A stretch of DNA of 61,409 nt from Zoopage sp. CT-All (lineage: Eukaryota > Zoopagomycota > Zoopagomycetes > Zoopagales > Zoopagaceae). The position numbers and the translations under genes were made by a program. How positions within the stretch are numbered: position 1 is the stretch's first letter; each line of letters opens with the position of its first letter. Location of the stretch: NCBI GenBank assembly GCA_004114245.1, contig QZWS01000002.1, positions 1 through 61,409 on the forward strand, in the 5' to 3' direction. Shown here piece after piece: positions 30,040 to 41,147 of the stretch. The notes under the pieces were generated by a model. That model did no database searches. It was given only the letters and a program-made list of their open reading frames with translations, and was not told where the DNA came from.

Positions 30040-32488
30040 ATGCTGTGCTGCCAACGCCTCTCCCGGCGAATTCCATTTCCTTCAATCATATCCGTAAACG
30101 CGTCCAAAGCACTCATGTCAACGTCCACGGCCGACGGCAATGTCAATTGTGCGAGTACCCTGGTCGAGTACCCTCAGGACAACATACGCAACTTTTCTAT
30201 CGTCGCGCACGTTGATCACGGCAAATCTACGCTTGCCGATCGGTTGCTCGAGCTTACCGGCACCATAAGCATCGAGGCACGGAGAGGTGCCGATGGAGTG
30301 TCGGGTGGCGATGGGAGGAATCGACAAGTGCTGGACAAGCTAAAAGTGGAACGCGAACGGGGAATTACTGTCAAGGCCCAGGTATTCGTGGCAATGCTCG
30401 TAATGCCCGCGGCTAATGCATGATTTGCAGGCAGCGACGATGAGGTATGCGGGGGATGATGGAACGCCGTACCTCCTCAATCTCATCGATACGCCGGTCT
30501 GTTGTTCTCATTATGCCCGCTCCGCTATAGCAGCTCTCTCAGGGACATATCGATTTTGCCTATGAAGTGTCAAGATCTCTGCGCGCTTGTCAAGGCGTGC
30601 TGCTTCTTGTCGACGCGTCGCAAGGGGTCCAAGCTCAGACCGTCGCCAACTTTTATGCCGCGTTTGCCCAAAACCTTGCCATCATTCCCGTCATCAACAA
30701 GGTAATGCTTGCTCCTAGCTCTGTATCTCGTGCTGCAAGATGCACTGTTAGATCGATCTGCCTTCTGCAGAGCCATCGAGGGTACTGGATCAACTCAAAT
30801 CGGCATTCGATTTGGATCCAGACAATGCGGTGCTCATTTCGGCAAAAACCGGTCTCGGCGTCAAATCCGTCTTGCAAGCCGTCACACGCAGCATACCCGC
30901 ACCGAATGGCAGCGCGTCGTCGATGCTGCGTGCGCAAGTTATCGACTCCTGGTACGATACCTACAAAGGCGTCGTCTCTCTCATCAGTGTCATCGACGGT
31001 CAGATCGCGCCAGGGGATCAGGTCATCCTGCTCGGGTCTAAGCGATCATTTGAAATATCCCAGGTCGGTGTCATGGCGCCGGACCAGCAGCCAACGGCTT
31101 GTCTACACGCTGGACAGGTTGGGTACATCATGTCCACAGTAAAGGATCCGCGGGACGTGATCGTCGGCGATACTATCACTGCAAATGTCAAGGGCAATAC
31201 ATCTGTCGTGCCATTGGTTGGGTTTGTCACGCCAAAGCCCATGGTATTCGCGGGCGTGTTCCCCACTGATCCGGATGATTATCTGCAGCTGGACACGGCA
31301 GTACGAAAGCTGGCTGTAAATGATACAAGCGTTACTATCCAAAAAGAGTCCAGGTTGCTTAATTGCGAAGCGACGACCGATTTCATTGACCATGGATAGT
31401 GTTGCACTCGGTCAGGGATTGCGCATTGGATTTCTCGGCTCGCTGCACATGGAAGTGTTCTGCCAACGGCTCCAGGAGGTAGACGAGGCCTCCTTAACCC
31501 TGTCATTGACTTGTTCACATCAGGAATACGAAACCGAGGTTATAATCAGCCAGCCAACGGTGCTGTACAAGGTCATTGAGCGCCACGGTCGCGAGCGTTA
31601 TATTCGCACACCCCTCGAATTTCCCACTGGCGAAGAAATGTCGGGACGAGTTTTGGATCTTCAAGAGCCGATGGTTGCGGCGACACTGATATTTCCATCG
31701 ACGTACCTTGGTGATATGCTTCAATGCTGCACCGTATATATTTTTGCTCCTGTTGACCGCAAGCTAAATGCTCCACTAGTCCAGAAGAGGAGAGCAGCCA
31801 GTGGTGACATACCTTGACGATGTCCGTGTCATGATGAAGAGCAAGATGCCGCTAGCAGAAGTTGTGACAGACTTTCACGATGAGATAAAATCATTGTCGT
31901 CAGGCTATGCGAGCTTTGACTATGAAGAGGTCGGCTATTCCAGCTCCGATTTGGTCAAGGTTGGCCCCTCTGTGCACTCCGAGGTGAGTACTCACGCCAT
32001 TGCAGCTCGATGGGCTACTGAATGGGAAGCCGGTGGATGCAATGTGCTCTATCGTCCATCGCTCAAATGCTGATCGACTTGGACGGCAATTAGTGCGAAA
32101 ACTCAAGGATACCATTCCTCGGTAGCTGTGATCACTGCTCACTACTTTCTAATATTGCTGCAGGCAATTATTTCAGGTAGCGATACAGGCCGCAGTAGGA
32201 AGCCGCATCATTGCGCGTGAAACGTAAGCCTGTCAGCGCTGTTTTCGTCTGTCAATATTCTGCCCAGGTTGTCGCCATACCGAAAGGATGTTACCGCAAA
32301 GTTGGTGGGTTGTCAGACGTCCAAGTCATGATGCTAATTGTATCCCTTAGTATGGCGGTGATGTGACGAGAAAAATGAAATTGCTGAATAAGCAGAAGGA
32401 GGGTAAGAAGCGCATGAAGCGGATTGGAAACGTCGAGGTGCCAAAGGAGGCCTTCTCGTCGCTGTTATCGATGAATAATTCTCGGTGA
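30040..32488 (+). CDS. GUF1: GUF1, mitochondrial LepA/EF4 GTPase (662 aa, 11 exons)
   Basis: This is a mitochondrial ribosome-associated GTPase of the LepA family, acting in translation under stress. Ten introns of 42-50 nt are placed at 30382-30430, 30497-30542, 30702-30751, 31354-31399, 31479-31523, 31734-31779, 31960-32005, 32122-32163, 32224-32267 and 32305-32350. The sum is exactly 663 codons. GTPase motifs: [38 protein letters not shown] (restored across intron 2) and NKID (across intron 3). Later parts include [33 protein letters not shown] and the LepA C-terminal [16 protein letters not shown]. The start at 30040 gives a mitochondrial-like N-terminus. It ends 61 bp from the convergent carrier gene. 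Confidence 0.96.
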
Positions 32489-32549
32489 AATGATGACCGC
32501 TGCAGTCTATCACTCATATATGTATTAACTCTGTACTGCATTGTCGACT

Positions 32550-33816
32550 CTATTTGATTGGTTCAACGACAGCGGTTGGGTCGTGAAGGAGGGCCTTCAT
32601 TGTCCACTCGTACGCCACAAACGTCGCAGCGTTGGCGGGGAAGGCGCGAAGAATTGTAGGGCCAAAGCCCTTGAAGTATCCGGAGATACGGGTTCCGTTC
32701 TGTTGCACAAGGGCTCGGACACATTCAGCCGTGGTCTTGTACCTTGAAGGAATGGTCAATGAAGGCAACCAGGCGAAAACCTACTTTGGATTGCTTTGCA
32801 TGCGGGACTAGAGTGTGAGAGGTGTGATATGTCAGCAAACAGCGGGACAAGATTGCATACCTTGATAACGTCTTGGGGGAAGCACACGAGCCAAGCGCCG
32901 ATGCCGGCCAACCCGCCAGCCAAGAGCTGGTCCAGCACCTGCTCCTGGCCATCCGCATGTCGTTTGCAGATTTGCCTCTTGGCGGCTTCGTAGGTGCCAA
33001 AGTAGGCCGCGAAACTGGGCGCGTCACGAAGTATAGTTGCGGTGATACCGCGATAGAGGCCGCGAACGCCAGACTCTGCAAGGGTACGCCGCCCACAATC
33101 ATACACGCCTTTATACTGCACGACAGCTGTGTCAAGAGCGAGAGTGGAGGCTAAGCAGTCTTACGGGCTCTTTAGAAATTGCACTGGAAGGAGCAGATGA
33201 TGAGGCGCTCGAATACTGCACCTGCAGTCGAACTTTGAGCAGTTCGACGGGACAGTTGACAAAGGCCATGACAAGCCCGGATGCACCACCCGCTGCTGTC
33301 ATTTCAGCTATAGCACATCAGCACGTAGAGCATGCAGTAGCAGATTCTCGGAGCACCTAGTGAGAGCGTGCGAAGCGGCTGATCGCCACGCAAGACACGA
33401 CGAAAGTACCCATTCGCGGTAAACAGCACCGCGTTGCAGATTCCAATGCCCGTCATGGGCGACATCACTCCCTTGTACAGTCCTCGAGCCTATCCACATG
33501 TTTCGATATAATAGGCCGATGGATAGTGACTGGAATTACGCCCTCCTCCTGAATGGTGATGCGCACGCAATCCAATCCGCCCCGGAATCGCGGTGGATCT
33601 GGCTGCGTCTGAAGCCTAACCTATCCAATATGGCGTCAACACATGCAGCGTGCATCAGGCGCTGATCTGAAACCTTGACAGTATCGAACGGGTGACCCTA
33701 ATACGTGCCGTCGTCAGAGACATGCGATTCCATAGCCAGGGACCTACCACGACGACTTGGGCCCAACCGCCGACGGTTCCAGCCACAAACTCCCTTAAAT
33801 TATCGTCGACGTGCAT
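32550..33816 (-). CDS. Mitochondrial carrier (SLC25) family protein (306 aa, 8 exons)
   Basis: This is an inner-membrane solute carrier. Seven introns (33698-33747, 33621-33673, 33490-33539, 33308-33356, 33116-33164, 32808-32860, 32743-32784) give a frame of exactly 307 codons, the standard carrier length. All three carrier repeats carry their signature: HPFDTVKVRLQTQ, CPVELLKVRLQVQ and FPQDVIKSRMQSNP. The pattern of signatures places it among the amino-acid/carnitine-type carriers (ORT1, CRC1, SLC25A29/45-like). The substrate cannot be fixed from sequence alone. Two exons are only 23 and 24 nt. In the fifth intron a nearer CAG is passed over for the one that keeps the frame. Confidence 0.92.
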
Positions 33817-34101
33817 GTTTGCTAGATGGCGGGCTGGATGCGAGGGACGGTGTGGGAAATAGGCGCTCGAGCAGACCGAAGACGAGAGCTGAGGAGAATG
33901 AGCCGAGATGTGCTGTGATCGCAGCCTAAAGCACGAAACCCCTTGCCACTGCCCAATCGGAAGGATTTAGCATACTTTGCAGTGAATAGCATTTTATTGC
34001 TGCCGAATGTGCAGCATCTGACATTCGATCTGCGACACTTGGATGCTACACGCCACTTCCGCTGCATCAACGTGCTGTTCAAATGTTTTTTTTCTGACCT
34101 C

Positions 34102-35666
34102 ATGTCCTCAGCCACCATTGCGATGGCCACCACCGCGACAGCCGCAGTCGACGACAGCCGCCCGAAGCAGCTCAAGCAGCCAAGCAGGAAGGGCAAGAAG
34201 GCGTGGCGGAAGAATGTCGATCTCATGGACGTGGAGGAGGCGCTTGCCGATGCCGTGACGCTGGAGATGGCCGGGTACGTCAGCCATCCGTCGCTGGGAT
34301 CGCTCCCATGCTCCAAGTCTCTTGAATCGGTGACTGATACGCTGGTTGCGTAGAGGAAAGGCCCATGCAAAGGGGGACGGGGAGCTGTTCAGCGAGGATG
34401 TGGCCGGAAGCGACAAGGGTACCGTCATCCCGGAACAGCCATTGTTCAAATGCTGACGCCGCCCTAGTTCGCGCACGCGTGGAGAAACAGCACCCAAAGC
34501 TGCGCATAGATCGGATCCTTGAGGAACGATCGGCCATTCGCGCGGTCAACGGAACGACAAGAACGGAGGAAACCGGCGTCACAAAAGTGCTGGTCCAGGG
34601 CGCGTTGAAGCTCAAGGTTCGGCACCAGAGCAAGACCGAATCGGCAGTGGTGGGAAAGATCGTGAAGCGCAAGCTGCAAGAGAAGGAATCCGGGGTTACT
34701 TTCAAAAAGTCCAAGACGACTGCAGTGCATCCCGTGGCTGATCTTTGGGGCGACGCGTCGGAGCAGGTCGCTGCCGCCCCCGACACTGACTTCGTAACCG
34801 ATGTCATCGCTAAAAAGGCTCCCAAGGCACCGGCGACGATCAATAAGCGGCTAGTTGACGCGACCGCAGTTCCGATTGTGCACCCGGGCGCATCCTACCG
34901 ACCGACGGTGCGTGATCACAATGCGTTGATGGATGCAGAAACGGAGCTGGAAAAGAAGAAGCGCGCGTACCTGGCACGGACCCTAAAGGGAGGTCGCAAG
35001 ATCAAGATGATCAGCTACGCCACCACGGACGATATGATCATGGTGGATCGCGACAGTGCAGAGGAGCAAGCTTCTGACGAGGGCGAAGCAGCCATAGACG
35101 ACGATGACAGCGACGCTATCCAGTCTTCCAAGCCTGCTGGGCCAAAATCCGCCAAGCAGCGTCGGGCAATGGCCGCCCAGGCTGCAGAGCAAAAGGTCGC
35201 GCTTGGACGTCGTGAGCAGCGCAAGCTCGATACCCAAGCAGCTCGTGCGCATGATGTAGCCAACCTTATCACCAAAATTGAGCGTGGCAAGGAGCGCAAG
35301 GCAGCAGTACGCAAGCTTGTACGGGCTGAGAATCTCCGCAAGCCACGCACGCGCATTGGTCGGGTCTCGTAAGTCATTCCAGTGCGCGTGCCCTAATAAT
35401 GACCGGTGACAGTGTGCCAAGCGAGAGCTCGACCGTTCAGCTTCCTGAAGACCTGACCGACTCATTTCGCCGCCTCAAGGTGTGCATCTGCCAACCGTGG
35501 CTTCGTCTTGGCTGACATCGTCTAGCCCGAGGGAAATATGCTGCTTGATCGGTACAGCAGCATGACATCGCGCAATCTCGTCGAGCCGCGCGTTGTGGCC
35601 AAGAAGCGGAAGAATAAATTTGCACGCAAGACATTCGAAAAGCTGTCGTTCCGTATGTTCAAGTGA
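34102..35666 (+). CDS. NOP53: NOP53 ribosome biogenesis factor (448 aa, 5 exons)
   Basis: This is a nucleolar factor of 60S assembly that brings the exosome and Mtr4 to pre-rRNA during ITS2 processing. Introns lie at 34275-34353 (79 nt, the longest seen in the window), 34419-34467, 35369-35412 and 35480-35525. The product is highly basic. Family landmarks: SRKGKKAWRKNVD at the N-terminus, VHPVADLWG in the middle, HPGASYRPTVRDHNALM, and the C-terminal LKPEGNMLLDRYSSM with LVEPRV. An acidic run (IDDDDSDA) lies between basic coiled-coil segments. The length is close to yeast Nop53 (455 aa). It ends 47 bp from the convergent METTL gene. Confidence 0.92.
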
Positions 35667-35713
35667 TGAATGAAAAAGTTACTACAGCTACTGGGGAGCA
35701 ACCCACGACAGTC

Positions 35714-36637
35714 TCATGCATGCAGGTTTGCACCCACTTCCATAACAACTCGAGAGGATGCTTCAGAAACATCCAAGGACACCTCACGAACCTTGACCAG
35801 TCGAGCCTGGACCCAAACCCGCTCCATTTGCACGCCAGTTTTGTTGTTCACCTTGGCATCCCTGCGCCACTCCACTGTTCCTTCCAGCCCTGCGGCTTCA
35901 GCCAGCCGTCTAACCTCCTCGCGCGTGAAATAATATGCCATGGTTCCATCCGCTCGAGCATACAGCCCTTCCTCGATTCTATTCTGGGGCGAGAATCGAA
36001 GCTGGGCGAGGTCATAGCGGCCATAGTCGCGGAGAAGGAGGACAGCGCCTATGCGCATACACGACGCGAGATGAAAGAACGCACGACTGTGTTGCTCGGG
36101 CGGCAGGGCGCTGAGCACGTATATACACGTGATGGCATCGACTGGTTCAGGAATGAGCTGTTGTAGCGGCTGCGTCGTTGATGCAGTCACATCCGCAACG
36201 AAAGCATGGCAACGACCCAAAGCAGTGTAGTCGGTGTGTGCTCGGACATGTTCTATGGCTCGCGGTGAGAAATCACAGGCGTAAACGAACAGAGCGGGAT
36301 TATCTCGGAGCGCAGGAAACACAAGGTTGCCGACGCCGCAGCCAGCCTCCAACAGCACTAACCGCCCCGAATCCGGTTTCACCGCCAAATCAGGAAATTC
36401 ACGTGCTAGCCAGTGTCGATCTTTGAAGAAATTTGTTTGATTGCGCTTGTAGAAGATGTCCCAGTTCCGCGCGGCTTCCGTGCGATACTTGGTCGACCAG
36501 AAAGCATGCTTCGTCTCGTCGGCGCTCGTCCGTGGCACAGCCACTTGCGCGGCGAGGAGCGACTCTGCGGACTGAATGAAGTCTGCGTCGAGTTCGATGC
36601 CGTCGGCGACGGCACGCGAGGCCAGATCAGAGGACAT
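35714..36637 (-). CDS. METTL2/6/8-type tRNA m3C methyltransferase (307 aa)
   Basis: This is an S-adenosylmethionine-dependent enzyme expected to make 3-methylcytidine at position 32 of certain tRNAs, the family of yeast Trm140/ABP140. Motif I is LLEAGCGVGNLVFPAL, followed by YACDFSPRAIEHVR, CIYVLSALPPEQH, and the family block LLLRDYGRYDLAQLRF. The N-terminal WDIFYKRNQTNFFKDRHWL segment is also characteristic. There is no actin-binding extension as in yeast Abp140. It is intronless. The start codon is only 44 bp from that of TRP5 on the other strand. Confidence 0.93.
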   Translation of the reverse strand: MSSDLASRAVADGIELDADFIQSAESLLAAQVAVPRTSADETKHAFWSTKYRTEAARNWDIFYKRNQTNFFKDRHWLAREFPDLAVKPDSGRLVLLEAGCGVGNLVFPALRDNPALFVYACDFSPRAIEHVRAHTDYTALGRCHAFVADVTASTTQPLQQLIPEPVDAITCIYVLSALPPEQHSRAFFHLASCMRIGAVLLLRDYGRYDLAQLRFSPQNRIEEGLYARADGTMAYYFTREEVRRLAEAAGLEGTVEWRRDAKVNNKTGVQMERVWVQARLVKVREVSLDVSEASSRVVMEVGANLHA

Positions 36638-36681
36638 GATGCTGATTGCGACACTGGCCAGATGAGCAGATCTGCCTAGAA

Positions 36682-38877
36682 ATGGCCGCCAACATCCGTC
36701 GCGCGTTTGCCGCAGCCCGCGACCAGAGTATGCGCACAGGATGCTTCTCTATTTCATCAATCCCCTCCCGTAGACCGCGCTGCATTCGTAACATTCATCA
36801 CTGCGGGCTACCCGCGCGCGGAGCTGACCCCGTCGCTGCTCCTTGCCCTTCAATGCGGCGGCGCGGATATTATTGAGCTCGGCATCCCCTTCACCGACCC
36901 GCTCGCTGATGGTCCGACCATCCAAATGGCATCCGAGGCTGCTCTATCCCAGGGCGTGGACATGGATGTATGTCTCGCGATGGTTCGCGCCGCCCGCGCT
37001 CTCGGCGTCACCGTTCCCATCGTCTTTATGGGATACTACAACCCCGTGCTGGCGTATGGCGATGAGCTACTCATGAAAAAGTGCGTGGATGCGGGGATAG
37101 ACGGGTTCATTATCGTAGATCTTCCGCCAGAGGAATCGGTGCGTTTCAGGACGCTGTGCAAGGATCATGGCAGGAGCTACATACCGCTGGTGGCGCCGAG
37201 CACCACCGATGCGCGCATTAAGCAGCTCGTTGGCGTCGCAGATTCGTTCATCTACGTCTTGTCCAAGATGGGCGTCACTGGAGCATCGACGTCGATGAAC
37301 GCCGAGCTGCCGGCATTGATCAGCCGAATTCGTCAATACACGGAGCAGCCGCTTGCAGTTGGCTTTGGTGTGAGCAACAATGCGCATTTCCAAACCGTAA
37401 GGACTGCTGGTGCAGATGGTGTGGTGGTTGGAAGCAAGATCATTACTATTGCCAGAGATGTCATGGACAAGCCGAACGAGGTGGTATGCGAGACGGTGCG
37501 CAAGTTCTGCGCCGAGACATGTGGCTATCAGGACAATGCGTTCAAATCAGCCATAGTATCGAATACTATTCCTGAGGCGATCGCCACTGGCTCCGGCGTG
37601 CTCATGAACGACGAGGATGTGCACAGGCTGCCGACTCGTTTTGGAGAATTCGGTGGGCAGTATGTTCCCGAGGCGCTGGTCGACTGTCTCTCCGAGCTCG
37701 AAGATGTATCCCGTCCTCTCATACTGTCGGGTTCACTAATGGGTCTTTCCAGGCTTACATTTCCGCCAGGACGGATCCTGCATTCTGGGAGGAATTCCGT
37801 GGATATTTCGATTTCATTGGTCGCCCGTCTTCCCTTCACAAAGCCGAACGTCTAACAGCGTATGCCGGCGGCGCTCGCATCTGGCTCAAGCGCGAGGACT
37901 TGAATCACACGGGCTCGCACAAGATTAACAATGCTGTCGGCCAAATCCTTCTTGCTAAACGTCTCGGCAAGACGCGGATTATCGCCGAGACCGGTGCCGG
38001 TCAGCACGGCGTCGCCACGGCCACGGTCTGCGCCAAGTTTGGCTTCGAGTGCATCGTTTATATGGGTGCCGAAGACGTGCGTCGCCAAGCACTCAATGTG
38101 TTCCGAATGCGACTTCTTGGTGCGACCGTGGTGCCAGTCACGAGCGGTAGCAAGACGCTCAAAGACGCGGTGAACGAGGCCATGCGCGACTGGGTGACGA
38201 ATGTGACCACCACGCACTATCTTGTCGGCTCGGCCATTGGGCCGCACCCGTTCCCTACGATTGTGCGCGATTTCCAAGCCGTCATTGGACAGGAGGCGCG
38301 CGAGCAAATGCTGAAGCAGGCCGGCAAGCTTCCAGACTTGGTCATTGCATGTGTTGGTGGCGGAAGCAACTCAATCGGCATCTTCCATCCGTTCATCGAC
38401 GACAAGCAGGTGGCGCTGATGGGAGTTGAGGCTGGCGGGGACGGCATTGACACGGACCGACACTCGGCCACTCTGGCCGCTGGCACTCCTGGCGTGTTCC
38501 ATGGCGCACGCACCTACCTGCTTCAGGACGACAAGGGCCAGATCCGCGAGACACACAGCATCTCGGCTGGATTAGACTATCCTGGTGTCGGGCCTGAGCA
38601 CGCCTGGCTAAAGGCGACGGGCCGTGCGACATATGTCGCCGTTGCGGATCGAGAATCGTTGATTGGATTCCGTCGGACTTCCGAGCTCGAGGGTATTATT
38701 CCGGCATTGGAGACCAGCCATGCACTGTACATGGCGCTGGAGGTCGCCAAGGATCTGAAGGCCGACCAGGATATTCTGGTGTGTGTGAGCGGTCGTGGTG
38801 ACAAGGACGTCCACTCGGTGGCCGAGGCGCTGCCCAAGTTTGGCCCCGAGCTTGGCTGGGACTTGCGGTTTGAGTAG
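36682..38877 (+). CDS. TRP5: Tryptophan synthase, fused alpha-beta (700 aa, 3 exons)
   Basis: Converts indole-3-glycerol phosphate and serine to tryptophan. Introns at 36728-36773 and 37706-37752 restore [19 protein letters not shown] and the beta start [17 protein letters not shown]. The alpha domain (about 1-260) has [17 protein letters not shown] and a [10 protein letters not shown] loop. The beta domain (about 300-700) has the PLP lysine in [23 protein letters not shown], and the phosphate-binding [10 protein letters not shown]. The alpha-before-beta fusion in one chain is typical of fungi. The total length is close to the yeast protein. The start has a minimal intergenic region, shared with the METTL gene. 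Confidence 0.97.
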
Positions 38878-38947
38878 AGCGCGGAGCGTGTGAATACTGT
38901 TTGAAGAGGTGTGTGCGGCTTTGGACTGTATTACACATGTTAGACTC

Positions 38948-39175
38948 TTATCGACTACCATATAGCGCTGCTCCGCGATGATTGTATACAGCAAACGATG
39001 GCCGCGATTCAACCGAATCAATTCTCCTTAATAGAACATTAGACAAACGGGCGATTGACGACACTCTGGCGCACAGTTTGCGGAGCTCGTAGGAGACATC
39101 AATTGGCACAAAAGTCCCCGACACTGCCATGATTCCAGAAATCAAAAGTAGCAGCGCTGCAATCGACTCGGCCAT
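38948..39175 (-). CDS. Possible small membrane or secreted protein (75 aa)
   Basis: A short frame between TRP5 and ARO7 starts with a hydrophobic segment (AESIAALLLLISGIMAVSG) that could be a signal anchor, followed by a basic tail. No family is recognised. It may contain an intron (branch-like GTCTAATG followed by TTAAG). It could be spurious. Confidence 0.28.
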   Translation of the reverse strand: MAESIAALLLLISGIMAVSGTFVPIDVSYELRKLCARVSSIARLSNVLLRRIDSVESRPSFAVYNHRGAALYGSR

Positions 39176-39425
39176 AATCTACGTCAACGTAGGTCTTTAA
39201 GGTGGCTTGTGGGGAGCTCTACGTCGGAAGGGACCGCGGAGTCATGCTGATCTGTCACCCGTAAATACGCCAAATCTGCGGCCAACAAGTTACAGCTTCA
39301 AGCAATCACAGAATATACGTACGCTCGTGCATCGAGTATATTGCGTGGAAGAGGAGGACGAATCCGATGGTCGTGAGCACTCGGCCGATCGCGGACATGG
39401 CGGATGTTGGCACAAACGTTGTCCC

Positions 39426-40385
39426 ATGGATTTGCTGGACCCGAACGCCGACTTGTCGCTGGAGCAGCTGCGGCGCACGCTGATCCGCCTCGAAGACACC
39501 ATCATATTTGGCAAGTTGCGTGCGGTCTGTGTGCCGCGGTGCTAAGCTAGCAATAGCCCTGATCGAGCGGGCCCAGTTTGCGCGCAATGGCATCATGTAT
39601 GTCCCCGGCGAGCTGCCCTTCTTCGCGTCCGAAGAGGCCTCAGTCGATTCAAATCCATATTCGCTGGAATCGTTCCTATGGCGCTTCCTGCATGATATCG
39701 AAAAGGTGCATGCGCGGGTGCGGCGGTACACGTCGCCGGATGAGCACGCGTTCACGGCCCCGCTGCCCGCGCCAGTGCTGCCCGCCAACACCTACGCGCC
39801 GCTTCTGCATGCTCCGGCAGCCGATCCCGTCAACGTTAATGACAAGATCGTGGAGGCGTATGTTACCGAGATTGTGCCAGCGTTGTGCGGCGGTGCAACG
39901 ACGGATGATGGGAACTACGGAAGTGCTGCGACTCGCGACGTCGAGTGTCTCCAAGCCATTTCCCGGCGTATCCACTACGGTATTAGATGGCGTGTGATGG
40001 TCCTGGCACTGATGCTCGATGGATAGGAAAATTCATTGCCGAGGCCAAGTTCCGCGATCCGGCTACCCAGGCAATGTACAAGCACCATATCCGTGCCAAG
40101 AACCGACTGGCGCTCTACGCATTGCTCACGGCGCCAGACGTCGAGGCGCGGCTGCTGGCGCGGCTGCGGCAAAAGGCGTATATATACGGACAGGATATCA
40201 CAGGAACGGATGTGGACAAGGCCAGCTCTACGGCCGCGATCGGCAATGACGGGTGGTCGCTGGGAGCAGGCAAGGTGGATGTGAATGTCGTCGTGGGAAT
40301 GTACGAGCGATGGGTGATTCCACTGACCAAGGAAGTCGAGGTGGAGTATCTGCTTCGGCGGCTAGACTGCGTGGACGAAGCGTGA
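39426..40385 (+). CDS. ARO7: Chorismate mutase, ARO7 type (288 aa, 3 exons)
   Basis: Rearranges chorismate to prephenate, the first step toward Phe and Tyr. The all-helical eukaryotic AroQ fold is evident from [63 protein letters not shown] and ITKEVEVEYLLRRLD. The length, with its regulatory N-terminal region, is near that of the yeast enzyme, which is activated by Trp and inhibited by Tyr. Intron 2 is 39980-40026. Intron 1 (39511-39556) begins with GCAAGT rather than GT: only this 46-nt GC-AG intron gives the family sequence [11 protein letters not shown]. It lies 548 bp downstream of TRP5 on the same strand. Confidence 0.95.
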
Positions 40386-40471
40386 CGCGATGATTTACAA
40401 ATGTTGTTATTTTGTGTGCTGCTTAGTTGTAGTGCTGCGACCCACTTCGTCCGCAATCAACATGGTGATGT

Positions 40472-41147
40472 CTACTCGGCGTCGACCCATTCGGATGCAT
40501 AGCGGCCAATGTACGGCACATGGTAACGCTCCAACGTCGTCCCGTTCTGGTACGCCTTGAAACTAGAGGCAACCGTAGCCATGGTTAAGAGCGACAATCA
40601 AAGGCTGGGCAACCCACGCAAGAAACACGGCAAGGGCAATGCCGCTGATCATCACAAGCGTGGCAAGCGTGTCCGATATCCACCCAAGCAGAAACTGCAC
40701 CATCTATGCTCCCTATCGTCAGCCGCACAGCAGCGAAGCCACCGCGATTCCTACCAGGAGAAGAGCAAACGTCATTGTGGACTGCCACGCATGGAACCGC
40801 ACGTAGTCGTTCTTCTGCTCGGCAATCAACATCACCAGGCCCGAAAAACACCCAAACACATAGCATGCGGCGGCCTCTGCATCCACCCGCAGCGGCAGAC
40901 TTGTCTCGTATTTATTGACGCGCTCTTCGGCGGCGGCCGAGCCGGGGGTAGCGGGGGATCGGTAGGTGACGTTGGCGAACGGGTTGAGGGACGCCCCGCC
41001 GCCGGCGCTGCCCAGGGGCGTGGCACCGGATGGCGTGGATTGTCCGGGCGCGGATGAAGGGTCTGAGGCAAGCAATGGCTGGTACGGCTGTGCGGCAGTG
41101 GGCCGCGACGCCTGGTAGGATTCCGTGTATGGTGCGAAGTCGGCCAT
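40472..41147 (-). CDS. UPF0132/Tic20-like small membrane protein (188 aa, 3 exons)
   Basis: Introns at 40704-40754 and 40556-40613 give 189 codons. The N-terminal ~80 residues are Pro/Ser/Gly-rich and cytosolic. The conserved membrane domain starts at SLPLRVDAEAAACYVFGCFSG, with the family segment AEQKNDYVRFHAWQS, and has three to four hydrophobic helices. The C-terminus reads AYQNGTTLERYHVPYIGRYASEW. This matches the UPF0132 family (S. pombe C24H6.02c-like), whose biochemical role I do not know. The second intron's acceptor (TTTCAAG) was chosen because it alone keeps this C-terminus in frame. Confidence 0.75.

Noticed and set aside
31981-32005. Stronger-looking donor (GTGAGT) inside GUF1 intron 7
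   Set aside because: It would leave a ~22-nt intron and insert nine residues into a conserved block; the upstream GTTGGC donor gives a 46-nt intron and the family sequence.
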